From: JAIBJN01 sp963811635
GTDB lineage: Bacteria > Actinomycetota > Thermoleophilia > Gaiellales > Gaiellaceae
Assembly: GCA_963811635.1 (NCBI GenBank)
Contig: CAWESB010000006.1
Coordinates: 62,001 to 126,000, forward strand
DNA: 64,000 nt
Reading direction: 5' to 3'
Positions 58,128-64,000 of the stretch are shown here, in pieces. How positions within the stretch are numbered: the stretch's first letter is position 1; each line of letters starts with the position of its first letter. The notes below the pieces were generated by a model. The model was not told the origin of the DNA and did no database searches. It saw only the letters and a list, made by a program, of their open reading frames with translations. The translations under genes were made by a program, and so were the position numbers.

Positions 58128-58583
58128 CTGGCTGCGCCGCCACGACGAGCACGAAGACGACCAGCGCCCCTTCGCCTGGCCCTTCCGGTTGGGCTGGCCG
58201 TCGTCGCGCTCGCGGCGGCCGGATGCGGCGACGGCAACGACGAGGCTGCAGGCCTGCCGAAGCTAATCGCGACCGTAGGATCCGCCGACGCTCCGGATGC
58301 CTACGAGATCCACCTCACAACCGAGGATGGGGCCGAGGTCACCACCGTCCTTCCGCCCGGCGAATACCGGCTCGAGATCAACGACCTGTCCACCATCCAC
58401 AACTTCCATCTGGCCGCGCGGCGCGAGGGGGTCGACGTGGCCACCGAGGTCCCAGGCACGGGGAGGAAGACAAGCATCGTGCGGCTCCAGGAGCCGGAGG
58501 CGTACATCTACTTCTGCGACGCGCACCCGGACAGGATGCAGGTGACCTTCAGCATCCACGACCGGATACGGACGCAGAACTAG
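58128..58583 (+). CDS. Cupredoxin-like copper-binding lipoprotein, CTG start
   Basis: A 151-residue lipoprotein. The signal is basic (PPRRARRRPAPLRL) with a hydrophobic core and lipobox (LAAAGC). The cupredoxin domain carries likely type 1 copper ligands: His in STIHNFHLAARR, and Cys, His and Met in YFCDAHPDRM. Extending the frame to an ATG or GTG would run into the tRNA genes. CTG 58128, eight bases after GGCGGGGGG, gives a normal signal peptide start and is the best choice. Predicted role: extracytoplasmic electron transfer or copper handling. Confidence 0.8.
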   Translation: MAAPPRRARRRPAPLRLALPVGLAVVALAAAGCGDGNDEAAGLPKLIATVGSADAPDAYEIHLTTEDGAEVTTVLPPGEYRLEINDLSTIHNFHLAARREGVDVATEVPGTGRKTSIVRLQEPEAYIYFCDAHPDRMQVTFSIHDRIRTQN

Positions 58584-58610
58584 ACATCAAACTGGCGGCC
58601 CCTCGGCGGG

Positions 58611-59042
58611 CTACTCGGCCGTGTGCAGCAGGTTCTCGACGCCCTGGACGCCGTGCACCTTGCTGACCTTCTGCTCGAGCTCCTCTACGAGGTCGGACGA
58701 CTCGACCTGGCCCCGCAGGACGACGACGCCGTTCTCGGCGTTCACGTTGATCTGGCCCTTCGGGATCGAATGGTCGCGGAACACTTCGCTCTCGACCTTT
58801 TGGACGAGCGTCGCGTCGTTCGGCTGCGGCTTGGGCTCCTCCTCGCGGTGCGCGGCCTTGATTCGCACGGCGCGCAGGTCCGAGGCCACGCGGTGCCCGA
58901 GCCAGCGCGCTCGTTTGCCGAGATGTCGGGCGGAGGCGGCCGCCCGGTCGGCCGTGACGTGCCGGCGCCGCCTGCCGCCCTGTGGGTCGAAGAAATACGC
59001 GAGCGCCGCTCCCACGGCGGTGAAGAGTACAAAGCGTCTCAT
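58611..59042 (-). CDS. BON-domain protein with membrane anchor
   Basis: A 143-residue protein. A short N-terminal hydrophobic segment (FVLFTAVGAALAYFFDPQGG, the DPxxG after it being typical of YtxH-like proteins) precedes a basic region. The C-terminal BON domain (ATLVQKVESEVFRDHSIPKG, INVNAENGVVVLRGQVESSD, VHGVQGVENLLH) binds phospholipid or maintains the envelope in family members. ATG 59042 follows GGGAGGATC. Probably stress-related membrane protection. Confidence 0.8.
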   Translation of the reverse strand: MRRFVLFTAVGAALAYFFDPQGGRRRRHVTADRAAASARHLGKRARWLGHRVASDLRAVRIKAAHREEEPKPQPNDATLVQKVESEVFRDHSIPKGQINVNAENGVVVLRGQVESSDLVEELEQKVSKVHGVQGVENLLHTAE

Positions 59043-59133
59043 GATCCTCCCTTGGTCTCTCCCTCGACGGCTACCCGTCGGAGTGGAGGCGAAACGTCGA
59101 CGCGGTAGGTTCGGCGCGTCGTAGACTGGACGC

Positions 59134-59442
59134 ATGGTGGTGCTCGTCGAGGATGCTCACGTAGCTGCCGGCACGCCGGCGAGGAGCCTCGATGACGTGC
59201 TCCAGCGTGTAAACCGCATCCGCACCGAGCACGGCGTCGACCCGCTCTACGAGCTCCCCGCCGCCTGCACGGCCTGGGACGACGGGGGCTGCGTGCTCGA
59301 GCGCGCGTTCGAGGACCTCGGCGTAGTCGTCGTCGACTACGCGCGAGCCTACGGACGAGACCTGGAGTTCAAACACGGCCTGGGCGGCTTCATCTGCGAC
59401 TTCGACGCCGGCCGCTATCCGGAGTTGCTCGGCGGCCGCTAG
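59134..59442 (+). CDS. Hypothetical protein
   Basis: A 102-residue soluble protein with no family I recognise. It has helical N-terminal half (SLDDVLQRVNRIRTEHGVDP) and C-terminal strands (GVVVVDYARAYGRDLEF). Two cysteines (CTAWDDGGC) are placed as CX7C. The ATG at 59134 lies close after the divergent BON gene (91 bases). A GC palindrome hairpin follows the stop. Confidence 0.55.
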   Translation: MVVLVEDAHVAAGTPARSLDDVLQRVNRIRTEHGVDPLYELPAACTAWDDGGCVLERAFEDLGVVVVDYARAYGRDLEFKHGLGGFICDFDAGRYPELLGGR

Positions 59443-59453
59443 GGCGCGGCCGC
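59432..59453. terminator. Bidirectional hairpin between convergent genes
   Basis: Two copies of GCGGCCGC (59432-59439 and 59446-59453), each self-complementary, pair across a six-base loop. It sits exactly at the convergent ends of the genes at 59134-59442 and 59458-59658. No T-run is present, so efficiency is uncertain. Confidence 0.4.
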
Positions 59454-59457
59454 AGGA

Positions 59458-59658
59458 TCATTCGGTCTTCGGACTGATGAGCACGATCTGCTCGTAGCGC
59501 ACGAAGAGCTCTCTCCCGGCCTTCTGCAGCGGAACCCAGTCGCCCGCGTACCGGCCCTCGCGCTTGAGGAACAGCTCGAGCTCTCGGTCCACCGAGTTTT
59601 GCTCCTCGATCGGGATCGAGTAGTTCTGTCCGTTCGTCAGGGTCACTTCCAGATACAT
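59458..59658 (-). CDS. Small hypothetical protein
   Basis: A 66-residue protein beginning MYLEVTLTNGQNYSIPIEEQ with further strands and ending ELFVRYEQIVLISPKTE. It looks like a compact beta-barrel or Sm-like fold, but I cannot name a family. ATG 59658 lies 12 bases after the cold-shock gene stop on the same strand, so the two may be cotranscribed. Confidence 0.6.
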   Translation of the reverse strand: MYLEVTLTNGQNYSIPIEEQNSVDRELELFLKREGRYAGDWVPLQKAGRELFVRYEQIVLISPKTE

Positions 59659-59670
59659 GGGTTCCGACCG

Positions 59671-59898
59671 CTACCCTGCCCGCCCGCGCCGGCCCGACAT
59701 TGCAGAGGCGACGACATTGATGGCCTCGTGGCCCATGCCGCCGTCACGCCACTCGAACTCGACCCGCTCGCCTGCCGTCGCGAGCACGCTCTCGTCGAGG
59801 CTCGCTCGATGCACGAAGAGTGTGTCTCCGCCTCCGTCGGGCTCGATAAGCCCGAATCCGCTCGCTCGGTTGAACCATTTGACAGCGCCATTCGCCAC
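59671..59898 (-). CDS. Cold-shock domain protein (divergent CspA type)
   Basis: A 75-residue single cold-shock domain. RNP1 is altered, GAVKWFNRASGFGLIEPDGG (usual K-GFGFI becomes SGFGLI), and RNP2 is TLFVHRASL. The acidic/basic ends are normal in length. GTG 59898 is preferred because AAGGGTGAT lies five bases upstream; a GTG at 59907 adds three residues. Binds single-stranded RNA or DNA as an RNA chaperone. Confidence 0.88.
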   Translation of the reverse strand: MANGAVKWFNRASGFGLIEPDGGGDTLFVHRASLDESVLATAGERVEFEWRDGGMGHEAINVVASAMSGRRGRAG

Positions 59899-59926
59899 GA
59901 AGATCACCCTTTCTTCGGCCTCGGTG

Positions 59927-59953
59927 GGGCAGGCCCGTCCCGCGGGCCTGCCC
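59927..59953 (-). terminator. Hairpin terminator
   Basis: GGGCAGGCCCG (59927-59937) pairs perfectly with CGGGCCTGCCC (59943-59953), an 11-bp stem with a five-base loop. It lies 16 bases beyond the stop of the minus-strand gene at 59970-60305 and just before the cold-shock gene start. Confidence 0.6.
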
Positions 59954-59969
59954 TGCCCGGGCTGGAGCT

Positions 59970-60305
59970 CTAGACGGCGGCGACTACGCCGTTCGTCTTC
60001 TGGGCAACGACCTCGCCGAAGGTGATCTTCGGCGCGTTGGGAAGTGCGCCCTCGAGCTGCTCGTCACGGATCCAGGTGGCCGCAATACGAGTCGACTCGT
60101 CGGCATGCTCCTGCGAGTCGAACAGGCTGATCGAGGTCATGACCCCGGTGCCCGCCTCGACCAGGTAGTAGCCGCTGAAGCCCGGCAACTTGCTCAGGCG
60201 GGGGATCAGTGCCTCGTTGACCTTCTTGGCGAGCTCGTCCCTGCGGGACTCATCGACGCCGTCATAGCGCCCTACGGTTGCATGCATGTGCTTCTCCTGA
60301 CTCAT
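59970..60305 (-). CDS. Antibiotic biosynthesis monooxygenase-like small protein
   Basis: A 111-residue dimeric alpha/beta-barrel-type protein: HATVGRYDGVDESRRDELAK, LPGFSGYYLVEAGTGVMTSI and SLFDSQEHADESTRIAATW match ABM/stress-response barrel patterns. Such small proteins range from monooxygenases to structural dimers, so no reaction can be claimed. Start ATG 60305 or the internal MHATVG ATG. A hairpin terminator follows. Confidence 0.7.
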   Translation of the reverse strand: MSQEKHMHATVGRYDGVDESRRDELAKKVNEALIPRLSKLPGFSGYYLVEAGTGVMTSISLFDSQEHADESTRIAATWIRDEQLEGALPNAPKITFGEVVAQKTNGVVAAV

Positions 60306-60464
60306 AGAGAGGGTGGGAGCTCGGAATCGAGCTCTCCTTGAAGCACGTAGACCAGATGTGACAGTCGGAGAGGAACCTCGGAGCCTCAGCGGCTTCCGCG
60401 TCCAGGCCCCGCGCTTCCATCACCCTAGCAGCGACCCGGCCAAAGCAGAGTCCCGGCCTCCGTG

Positions 60465-60686
60465 CTACCGAGGATCGTCCGCGCTTTCGTCCGCGGCCTC
60501 GCCCGACTCCCGATCGAGCGAGCCTCCCTCGTTCTCCGAGTCGTCCTGCTGCTCGTCGGGCCCGCGAGGAGCGTCCGGGGACTTGTCTTCCTCCTCCGCG
60601 CCGGCCTCGGCTGCCCGCCAGTGGGCCTCTTCAGACCGGTCCCGATTCCGGTCGGCGCGCTCTCGCTCCTGCCTCTCCTCATTCAT
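60465..60686 (-). CDS. Small highly charged disordered protein
   Basis: A 73-residue acidic, low-complexity protein (MNEERQERERADRNRDRSEE to ESGEAADESADDPR). It has no hydrophobic core and is predicted to be disordered. ATG 60686 is the first sensible start. The ribosome site is not clear. Composition alone does not prove it is translated. Confidence 0.35.
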   Translation of the reverse strand: MNEERQERERADRNRDRSEEAHWRAAEAGAEEEDKSPDAPRGPDEQQDDSENEGGSLDRESGEAADESADDPR

Positions 60687-60757
60687 CTGCTCGGAGGATA
60701 ACGCGACCGGATCCAGCCGTTCGGCCGTCTCGCCGGCTCCGCAAAACCCGAGCGCCG

Positions 60758-61114
60758 TCAGTCGGGCTCCCAGGCCAGCTCGACGACGTAGCCGTCCGGG
60801 TCCCGGCACTTGACGCTCACGTAGCCGGGCTCGTCCGACTGCTCGGCGATGGGGACGCCTTCCCGCTCGAGTCGCTCGCGGAAGGCGCGCACCTGCTCAG
60901 GGCTCTCGGCGCCGCCGAAAGCGAAGTGGAAGAAGCCCGGCAGGTCGATGGGCTCGTCCGTCTCCTTGAGGGCGAGCGCGTAGCCGGCGGCGTCGAAGAG
61001 CATCAGCACGCCGTCGTCCATCCGCTCCGCGGGAACGGCGTCGAAGCCGAAGTAGCGCTCGTAGAAGCGGCGGGAGCGCTCCTCGTCGTGCACGGCCAGA
61101 GCCAGGTGCGCCAC
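60758..61114 (-). CDS. VOC-family glyoxalase/dioxygenase-like protein
   Basis: A 118-residue single VOC domain: MAHLALAVHDEERSRRFYER, DGVLMLFDAAGYALALKE, FHFAFGGAESPEQVRAFRER and VSVKCRDPDGYVVELAWEP with the C-terminal Glu metal ligand. It is probably a dimeric lyase, resistance or epimerase-type protein; reaction unknown. It is divergent from the DUF2277 gene, with 39 bases between starts. Confidence 0.85.
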   Translation of the reverse strand: MAHLALAVHDEERSRRFYERYFGFDAVPAERMDDGVLMLFDAAGYALALKETDEPIDLPGFFHFAFGGAESPEQVRAFRERLEREGVPIAEQSDEPGYVSVKCRDPDGYVVELAWEPD

Positions 61115-61153
61115 GGCGGCATCCTAGGCCCGCCTCTCGGTAGGCTCAGGGGC

Positions 61154-61426
61154 ATGTGCCGAAACATTCACACGCTCTACAACTTCGAGCCGCCGGCGAC
61201 CGACGAGGAGATCCGCGACGCCGCCCTCCAGTACGTCCGCAAGATCAGCGGCTTCAACAAGCCGTCGCAGGCAAACGGGGAGGCGTTCGAGCGCGCGGTC
61301 GACGAGGTCACCGCCGCCTCGGCCCGCCTCCTGGGCTCGCTCGTGACGTCCGCGGCGCCGAAGGACCGCGAGGCCGAAGCGGCCAAGGCGCGGCAGCGCT
61401 GGCTCGACCGCCAGGCCGTCGCCTAG
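61154..61426 (+). CDS. DUF2277-family protein
   Basis: A 90-residue protein of DUF2277. The signature MCRNIHTLYNFEPPATDEEI and VRKISGFNKPSQANGEAF is typical and essentially full length. The function of the family is unknown. ATG 61154 follows AGGGGC. Convergent with the isochorismatase gene, four bases between stops. Confidence 0.9.
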   Translation: MCRNIHTLYNFEPPATDEEIRDAALQYVRKISGFNKPSQANGEAFERAVDEVTAASARLLGSLVTSAAPKDREAEAAKARQRWLDRQAVA

Positions 61427-61430
61427 CCCG

Positions 61431-62006
61431 TCAGAGCACGATGCCCGCGGGCGAGTCGCGCTCCGACGTCGCAGCGAAGTCGGTCGCGCGCTCGACCGTC
61501 CTCAGCCACTCGTAGCCGAGGCCCTTCAGGCCGATCAGCTCGACTCCGGCGCGGGACATTCGCGCGAGCCCCTGCGCATGCGCCGGCCCCGGCGAGGCGA
61601 CAGCGTCCTCGACGACGACGACGCGCTTCCCGACGTCGAGGAGCCCGAGCGCGGACTGGAGGATGCAGACGTCGGTCTCGAGCCCGCAGAGAACGACGGT
61701 CGCGCGGTCGTGCCGCGTGACGTCCGCGAGGATCGACGGGCACGCGGAGAGGTCGAAGGCCGGCTTGACGTGCCTGGCCGTCCCGGCGGCGAGCACGGCC
61801 GCGACCGCCGGCGCCGTCTGGCCGTTCCTCTCGGGCTCCTCCTCGGTGACGACGACGGGCACACGAAGCCACTCCGCGAGTCGGCACAGCCACCGGACTC
61901 GATCCACGATCACCGAGGCCTCATCCTCCGGCAGCTTCCCGAGGAAGCCGTCCTGTGTGTCGATCACGGCCAGGACGCAGTCGTCGGCAGCGAGGAGGCG
62001 GCTCAC
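61431..62006 (-). CDS. Isochorismatase-family cysteine hydrolase
   Basis: A 191-residue cysteine hydrolase. The catalytic triad is Asp17 (LAVIDTQDGFLG), Lys in HVKPAFDLSA and Cys in VVLCGLETDVCILQSALGLL with the preceding cis-peptide. Family members hydrolyse isochorismate, nicotinamide or carbamoyl groups; the substrate here is unknown. It lies 18 bases downstream of the PPOX gene. Confidence 0.88.
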   Translation of the reverse strand: MSRLLAADDCVLAVIDTQDGFLGKLPEDEASVIVDRVRWLCRLAEWLRVPVVVTEEEPERNGQTAPAVAAVLAAGTARHVKPAFDLSACPSILADVTRHDRATVVLCGLETDVCILQSALGLLDVGKRVVVVEDAVASPGPAHAQGLARMSRAGVELIGLKGLGYEWLRTVERATDFAATSERDSPAGIVL

Positions 62007-62024
62007 CTGCCGGATCTTGCCAGG

Positions 62025-62432
62025 CTAGGGCTCGGCGGCCCAGCCGTGCCGGTCGTCGACGTCGACCGCGAGCACGGGGAGTCCCGGCGCGGCCTCCCGG
62101 TACTGCTGGTACTTCGCGGTCAGGGCCGCGAGAGCGCGTTCGGCCTCCTCGCCGTCGTCGAGCACGCGGGCACGCCCGCGGAGCCGGACCCACCAGAGCT
62201 GCGTCCAGTCGTCCTCGTAGTGATCGACGAGCACCGTGACGTCCGGCCGCTCGCGCGCGTTCTCGATCCGCCTGAGCGTTCGTGACCGCTTCGGCTTCGC
62301 GTCGACAGCCGAGTAGAGCGTGTCGCCGAGGAGCACGAAGACGATCGGGACCATATGAAGGCGACCGTCGGGGTCGACGGTCGCCAGCCGGGCGACTCGA
62401 GCCGCCTCCACCCGGCCACGGAGGCCTTCCAC
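62025..62432 (-). CDS. F420/PPOX-type pyridoxamine 5'-phosphate oxidase-like protein
   Basis: A 135-residue split-barrel flavin/deazaflavin protein of the TIGR03668 type. VEAARVARLATVDPDGRLHM, PIVFVLLGDTLYSAVDAKPK and VDHYEDDWTQLWWVRLRGRA are typical. GTG 62432 gives a family-like N-terminus; further upstream the frame runs antisense to rpmE. The stop codon of rpmE lies 14 bases upstream, so the genes are probably cotranscribed. Probable role: F420-dependent reduction of a small substrate. Confidence 0.82.
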   Translation of the reverse strand: MEGLRGRVEAARVARLATVDPDGRLHMVPIVFVLLGDTLYSAVDAKPKRSRTLRRIENARERPDVTVLVDHYEDDWTQLWWVRLRGRARVLDDGEEAERALAALTAKYQQYREAAPGLPVLAVDVDDRHGWAAEP

Positions 62433-62446
62433 GAGGTTTTCGGCGC

Positions 62447-62662
62447 CTAGCGGGCGCCGGCGGCTGCCCGCCGGCGCTCGAAGCGCTCGATCCGGTCGCC
62501 GCGGCTGCGAACGCTCCGCTCCACCCCGGTGTAGGCGGGGTGGCACGCCGAGCAGACCTCGACCTGAATCGAGGGCCGGCTCGAGCGCGTCTCGAAGCTC
62601 GTGCCGCAGGTCGTGCACGTGACCGTGGCGACCTGGGTCTGAGGGTGAATCGTCGTCTTCAT
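62447..62662 (-). CDS. rpmE: 50S ribosomal protein L31
   Basis: A 71-residue L31, zinc-binding C+ form. The Cys pairs CTTCG and CSACH are present, and MKTTIHPQTQVATVTCTTCG and CHPAYTGVERSV match the family. ATG 62662 has the ribosome site GAAAGGACAACGT. It sits 16 bases after the sigma-factor gene stop, so it may share that transcript. The zinc form usually serves zinc-replete growth. Confidence 0.95.
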   Translation of the reverse strand: MKTTIHPQTQVATVTCTTCGTSFETRSSRPSIQVEVCSACHPAYTGVERSVRSRGDRIERFERRRAAAGAR

Positions 62663-62678
62663 ACGTTGTCCTTTCGCT

Positions 62679-63605
62679 CTACGCGGAGAGCGCGAGCTCG
62701 CCGTCGTCGCCGAGGGCCCCGGCGAGCGACGCGAGCGCTTCGCCCTCCAGCCGGCGGATCCGCTCGCGGCTGATCCCCAGCTCGGCGCCGATGGCCTCGA
62801 GCGAGTGCGGCTCGCCGTCGATGCCGTAGCGCAGCTCGAGGATGCGCCGCTCCAGCTCGGGCAGCTCGGCCAGCGCGAGCCGCACCTCGCGGCTCCGCAT
62901 GACCTCGCCGGCCAGCTCCTCGGGATCTTCCGCGTTGTCGTCCGCGAAGAGATCGCCGAGCTCGCCGTCGTCGTCGCTGCCGACGGGCCGGTTGAGCGAC
63001 ACGCGGGCCTCGGCGACGTCGAGGGCCTCGTCGACGTGCAGGAGCGAGAGGCCGGAGGCCTCCGCGAGCTCCTCGTGCGTCGCCGGGCGCCCCAGCTGCG
63101 TCTCGAGCTTCCGCGCGGCTGCCGCCAGCTTGTTCCGGCGCTCGTGGACGTGCGTCGGCACCCGGATGGTGCGCGACTGCCCCGCCACCGAACGCTGGAC
63201 GGCCTGGCGAATCCACCAGGTGGCGTACGTGGAGAACTTGAAGCCCTTGCGGTGGTCGAACTTCTCCACCGCGCGGTTCAAGCCGATGACGCCGTCCTGG
63301 ATCAGGTCGCCGAACGGCACGCCGCGGCCGCGGTAGCGCTTGGCGATCGAGACGACGAGGCGGAGGTTCGAGTTGATCATCCGCTCCTTCGCCGCACGGT
63401 CGCCGCGCTCGACGGCCTTGGCGAGGACGACTTCCTCGGCCGCCGTCAGCAGCGGGTACCGCCCGATCTCGTTCAGGAGGAGGTCGAGCGACCCGGCCGA
63501 GCTGGGCAGCTCGACGGCCTCGATCTCCTCGTCGACGTACTCCTCCACGACGGCATCGGCCTCGTCTGCATCGACCAGGCCATGCTCCTCGTCGTCGAGC
63601 AGCAT
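62679..63605 (-). CDS. Primary-type sigma-70 factor (RpoD-like), second copy
   Basis: A 308-residue sigma factor lacking a long region 1.1. It has regions 1.2 (LDLLLNEIGRYPLLTAAEE), 2 (NLRLVVSIAKRYRGRGVPFG, KGFKFSTYATWWIRQAVQR), 3 (VPTHVHERRNKLAAAARKLE) and 4 (LPELERRILELRYGI, ISRERIRRLEGEALASL). Region 2.4 is nearly identical in pattern to the factor at 40378, but region 3-4 differs. ATG 63605 is used. An upstream ATC (63638) has a better site, AAAGGACTACCG. It is probably a HrdB/SigB-type second principal factor for growth-phase or stress promoters. Confidence 0.92.
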   Translation of the reverse strand: MLLDDEEHGLVDADEADAVVEEYVDEEIEAVELPSSAGSLDLLLNEIGRYPLLTAAEEVVLAKAVERGDRAAKERMINSNLRLVVSIAKRYRGRGVPFGDLIQDGVIGLNRAVEKFDHRKGFKFSTYATWWIRQAVQRSVAGQSRTIRVPTHVHERRNKLAAAARKLETQLGRPATHEELAEASGLSLLHVDEALDVAEARVSLNRPVGSDDDGELGDLFADDNAEDPEELAGEVMRSREVRLALAELPELERRILELRYGIDGEPHSLEAIGAELGISRERIRRLEGEALASLAGALGDDGELALSA

Positions 63606-63712
63606 GGTCGTTCCAGGGTTCTCCAAGATGGTTTGGATCGGTAGTCCTTTCGTTTCGTTAGATCGGCCGCCGCCCCCGCGGGACGGGTTGCGTGGCAACG
63701 GCTCCCGAAGCT

Positions 63713-64000
63713 TTAAACGGCGGACGGCCCCGGGAAATTCCGCGAATCCACAGGGATTCCTACCGGGGAAACCTGGGTGCGGCCGTCGCAGCGGACGACC
63801 AGCACGGGAACCGGGCTCCGGTCGAGGACGGCTTGGCTGACGCTCCCGAGCAGGAGTGTGCAGAGTGGCCCTCGCCCCCGCGAGCCCATGACGACGAGGT
63901 CGTGCTCGCCGTCGCGGACGCGGTCGAGGATCGCGGCCGCGACCGGGCCGCGCCTGGTGACCGTCGACACCGGCACGTCCTCGGGCACGAGAGACTCGAG
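63713..64000 (-). CDS. Universal stress protein A-family domain, N-terminus outside the window
   Basis: A partial UspA protein. The frame is open to the window edge, so the start lies beyond 64000. The C-terminal ATP-binding signature is clear: VVMGSRGRGPLCTLLLGSVS and QAVLDRSPVPVLVVR. At least 95 residues remain. Function: stress-induced nucleotide-binding protein. It lies upstream of the sigma-factor gene on the same strand; the intervening 108 bases carry no further gene. Confidence 0.85.
   Translation of the reverse strand, partial: LESLVPEDVPVSTVTRRGPVAAAILDRVRDGEHDLVVMGSRGRGPLCTLLLGSVSQAVLDRSPVPVLVVRCDGRTQVSPVGIPVDSRNFPGPSAV

Overview
The window looks like chromosomal DNA from a GC-rich actinobacterium. 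A deep-branching, soil-type lineage such as class Thermoleophilia is my best guess, but this is inference from gene content only. Supporting signs are uniformly GC-rich codon use, deazaflavin/F420-type enzymes (34824-35201, 62025-62432), an Rv2578c-type radical SAM protein under a Gram-positive-type LexA box, a SigJ-type ECF sigma factor beside an SDR epimerase, and two housekeeping-like sigma-70 factors. Genes are packed tightly. Many same-strand pairs overlap by 4 bases, and several convergent pairs share a 4-base stop overlap (1830-1833, 10530-10533, 35627-35630, 47465-47468, 52679-52682).

Layout. 1-11500: a partial gene, an IS3-type transposase scar, a secreted DUF11-like protein, two giant class III cyclase/AAA/TPR signalling proteins (the second frameshifted) on either side of a secreted M4 metallopeptidase, and a repeat-bearing surface protein. 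11550-16124: a PfkB sugar kinase divergent from a glcDEF glycolate oxidase operon. 16132-33257: a continuous minus-strand run of sixteen genes. It encodes a branched-chain-type ABC transporter, two Tm-1/UPF0261 proteins, a PEP-hydrolase-like TIM barrel, a cupin, an AGPS-like FAD oxidase, two sugar isomerase/epimerases, a creatininase-family protein, a DeoR repressor, two Gfo/Idh/MocA dehydrogenases and a DhnA-type aldolase. A TTGACA promoter lies at its head. Together with the kinase and GlcDEF this reads as uptake, oxidation, isomerisation, phosphorylation, aldol cleavage and glycolate oxidation of an unidentified carbohydrate or polyol.

33300-46800: small enzymes and regulators (VOC, DHFR-like, DDN, YjbR, a MarR-GNAT fusion, SigJ-like with SDR), a predicted membrane HEXXH protease, a class A beta-lactamase-like hydrolase, a primary-type sigma factor, a molybdopterin oxidoreductase coupled to a class I glutamine amidotransferase, and an SOS-box-controlled radical SAM/DUF72 pair. 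46800-56600: a carboxylesterase, the TrkH/TrkA potassium system (trkA carries two frameshifts), a candidate selenocysteine-containing AhpD-like peroxidase, a coiled-coil protein with a flavin reductase and a HAD phosphatase, a lipoprotein, a subtilisin and FabF. 56600-64000: an ATP-dependent DNA ligase, two tRNA-Ser genes, a cupredoxin lipoprotein, a BON-domain protein, a cold-shock protein, several small proteins, an isochorismatase, an F420/PPOX enzyme, ribosomal protein L31, a second primary-type sigma factor and a partial universal stress protein.

Most notable points: (i) an in-frame TGA exactly at the second cysteine of the AhpD motif E-x11-C-x2-C-x3-H (50642-50644), with the reading frame intact on both sides; (ii) three CTGA stop/start overlaps in which CTG is the only sensible start codon; (iii) adjacent, overlapping genes for the two halves of plant Tm-1, in the same order as in the plant fusion; (iv) a perfect LexA-type palindrome upstream of the radical SAM gene. 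No CRISPR array, prophage or intact insertion sequence was seen.
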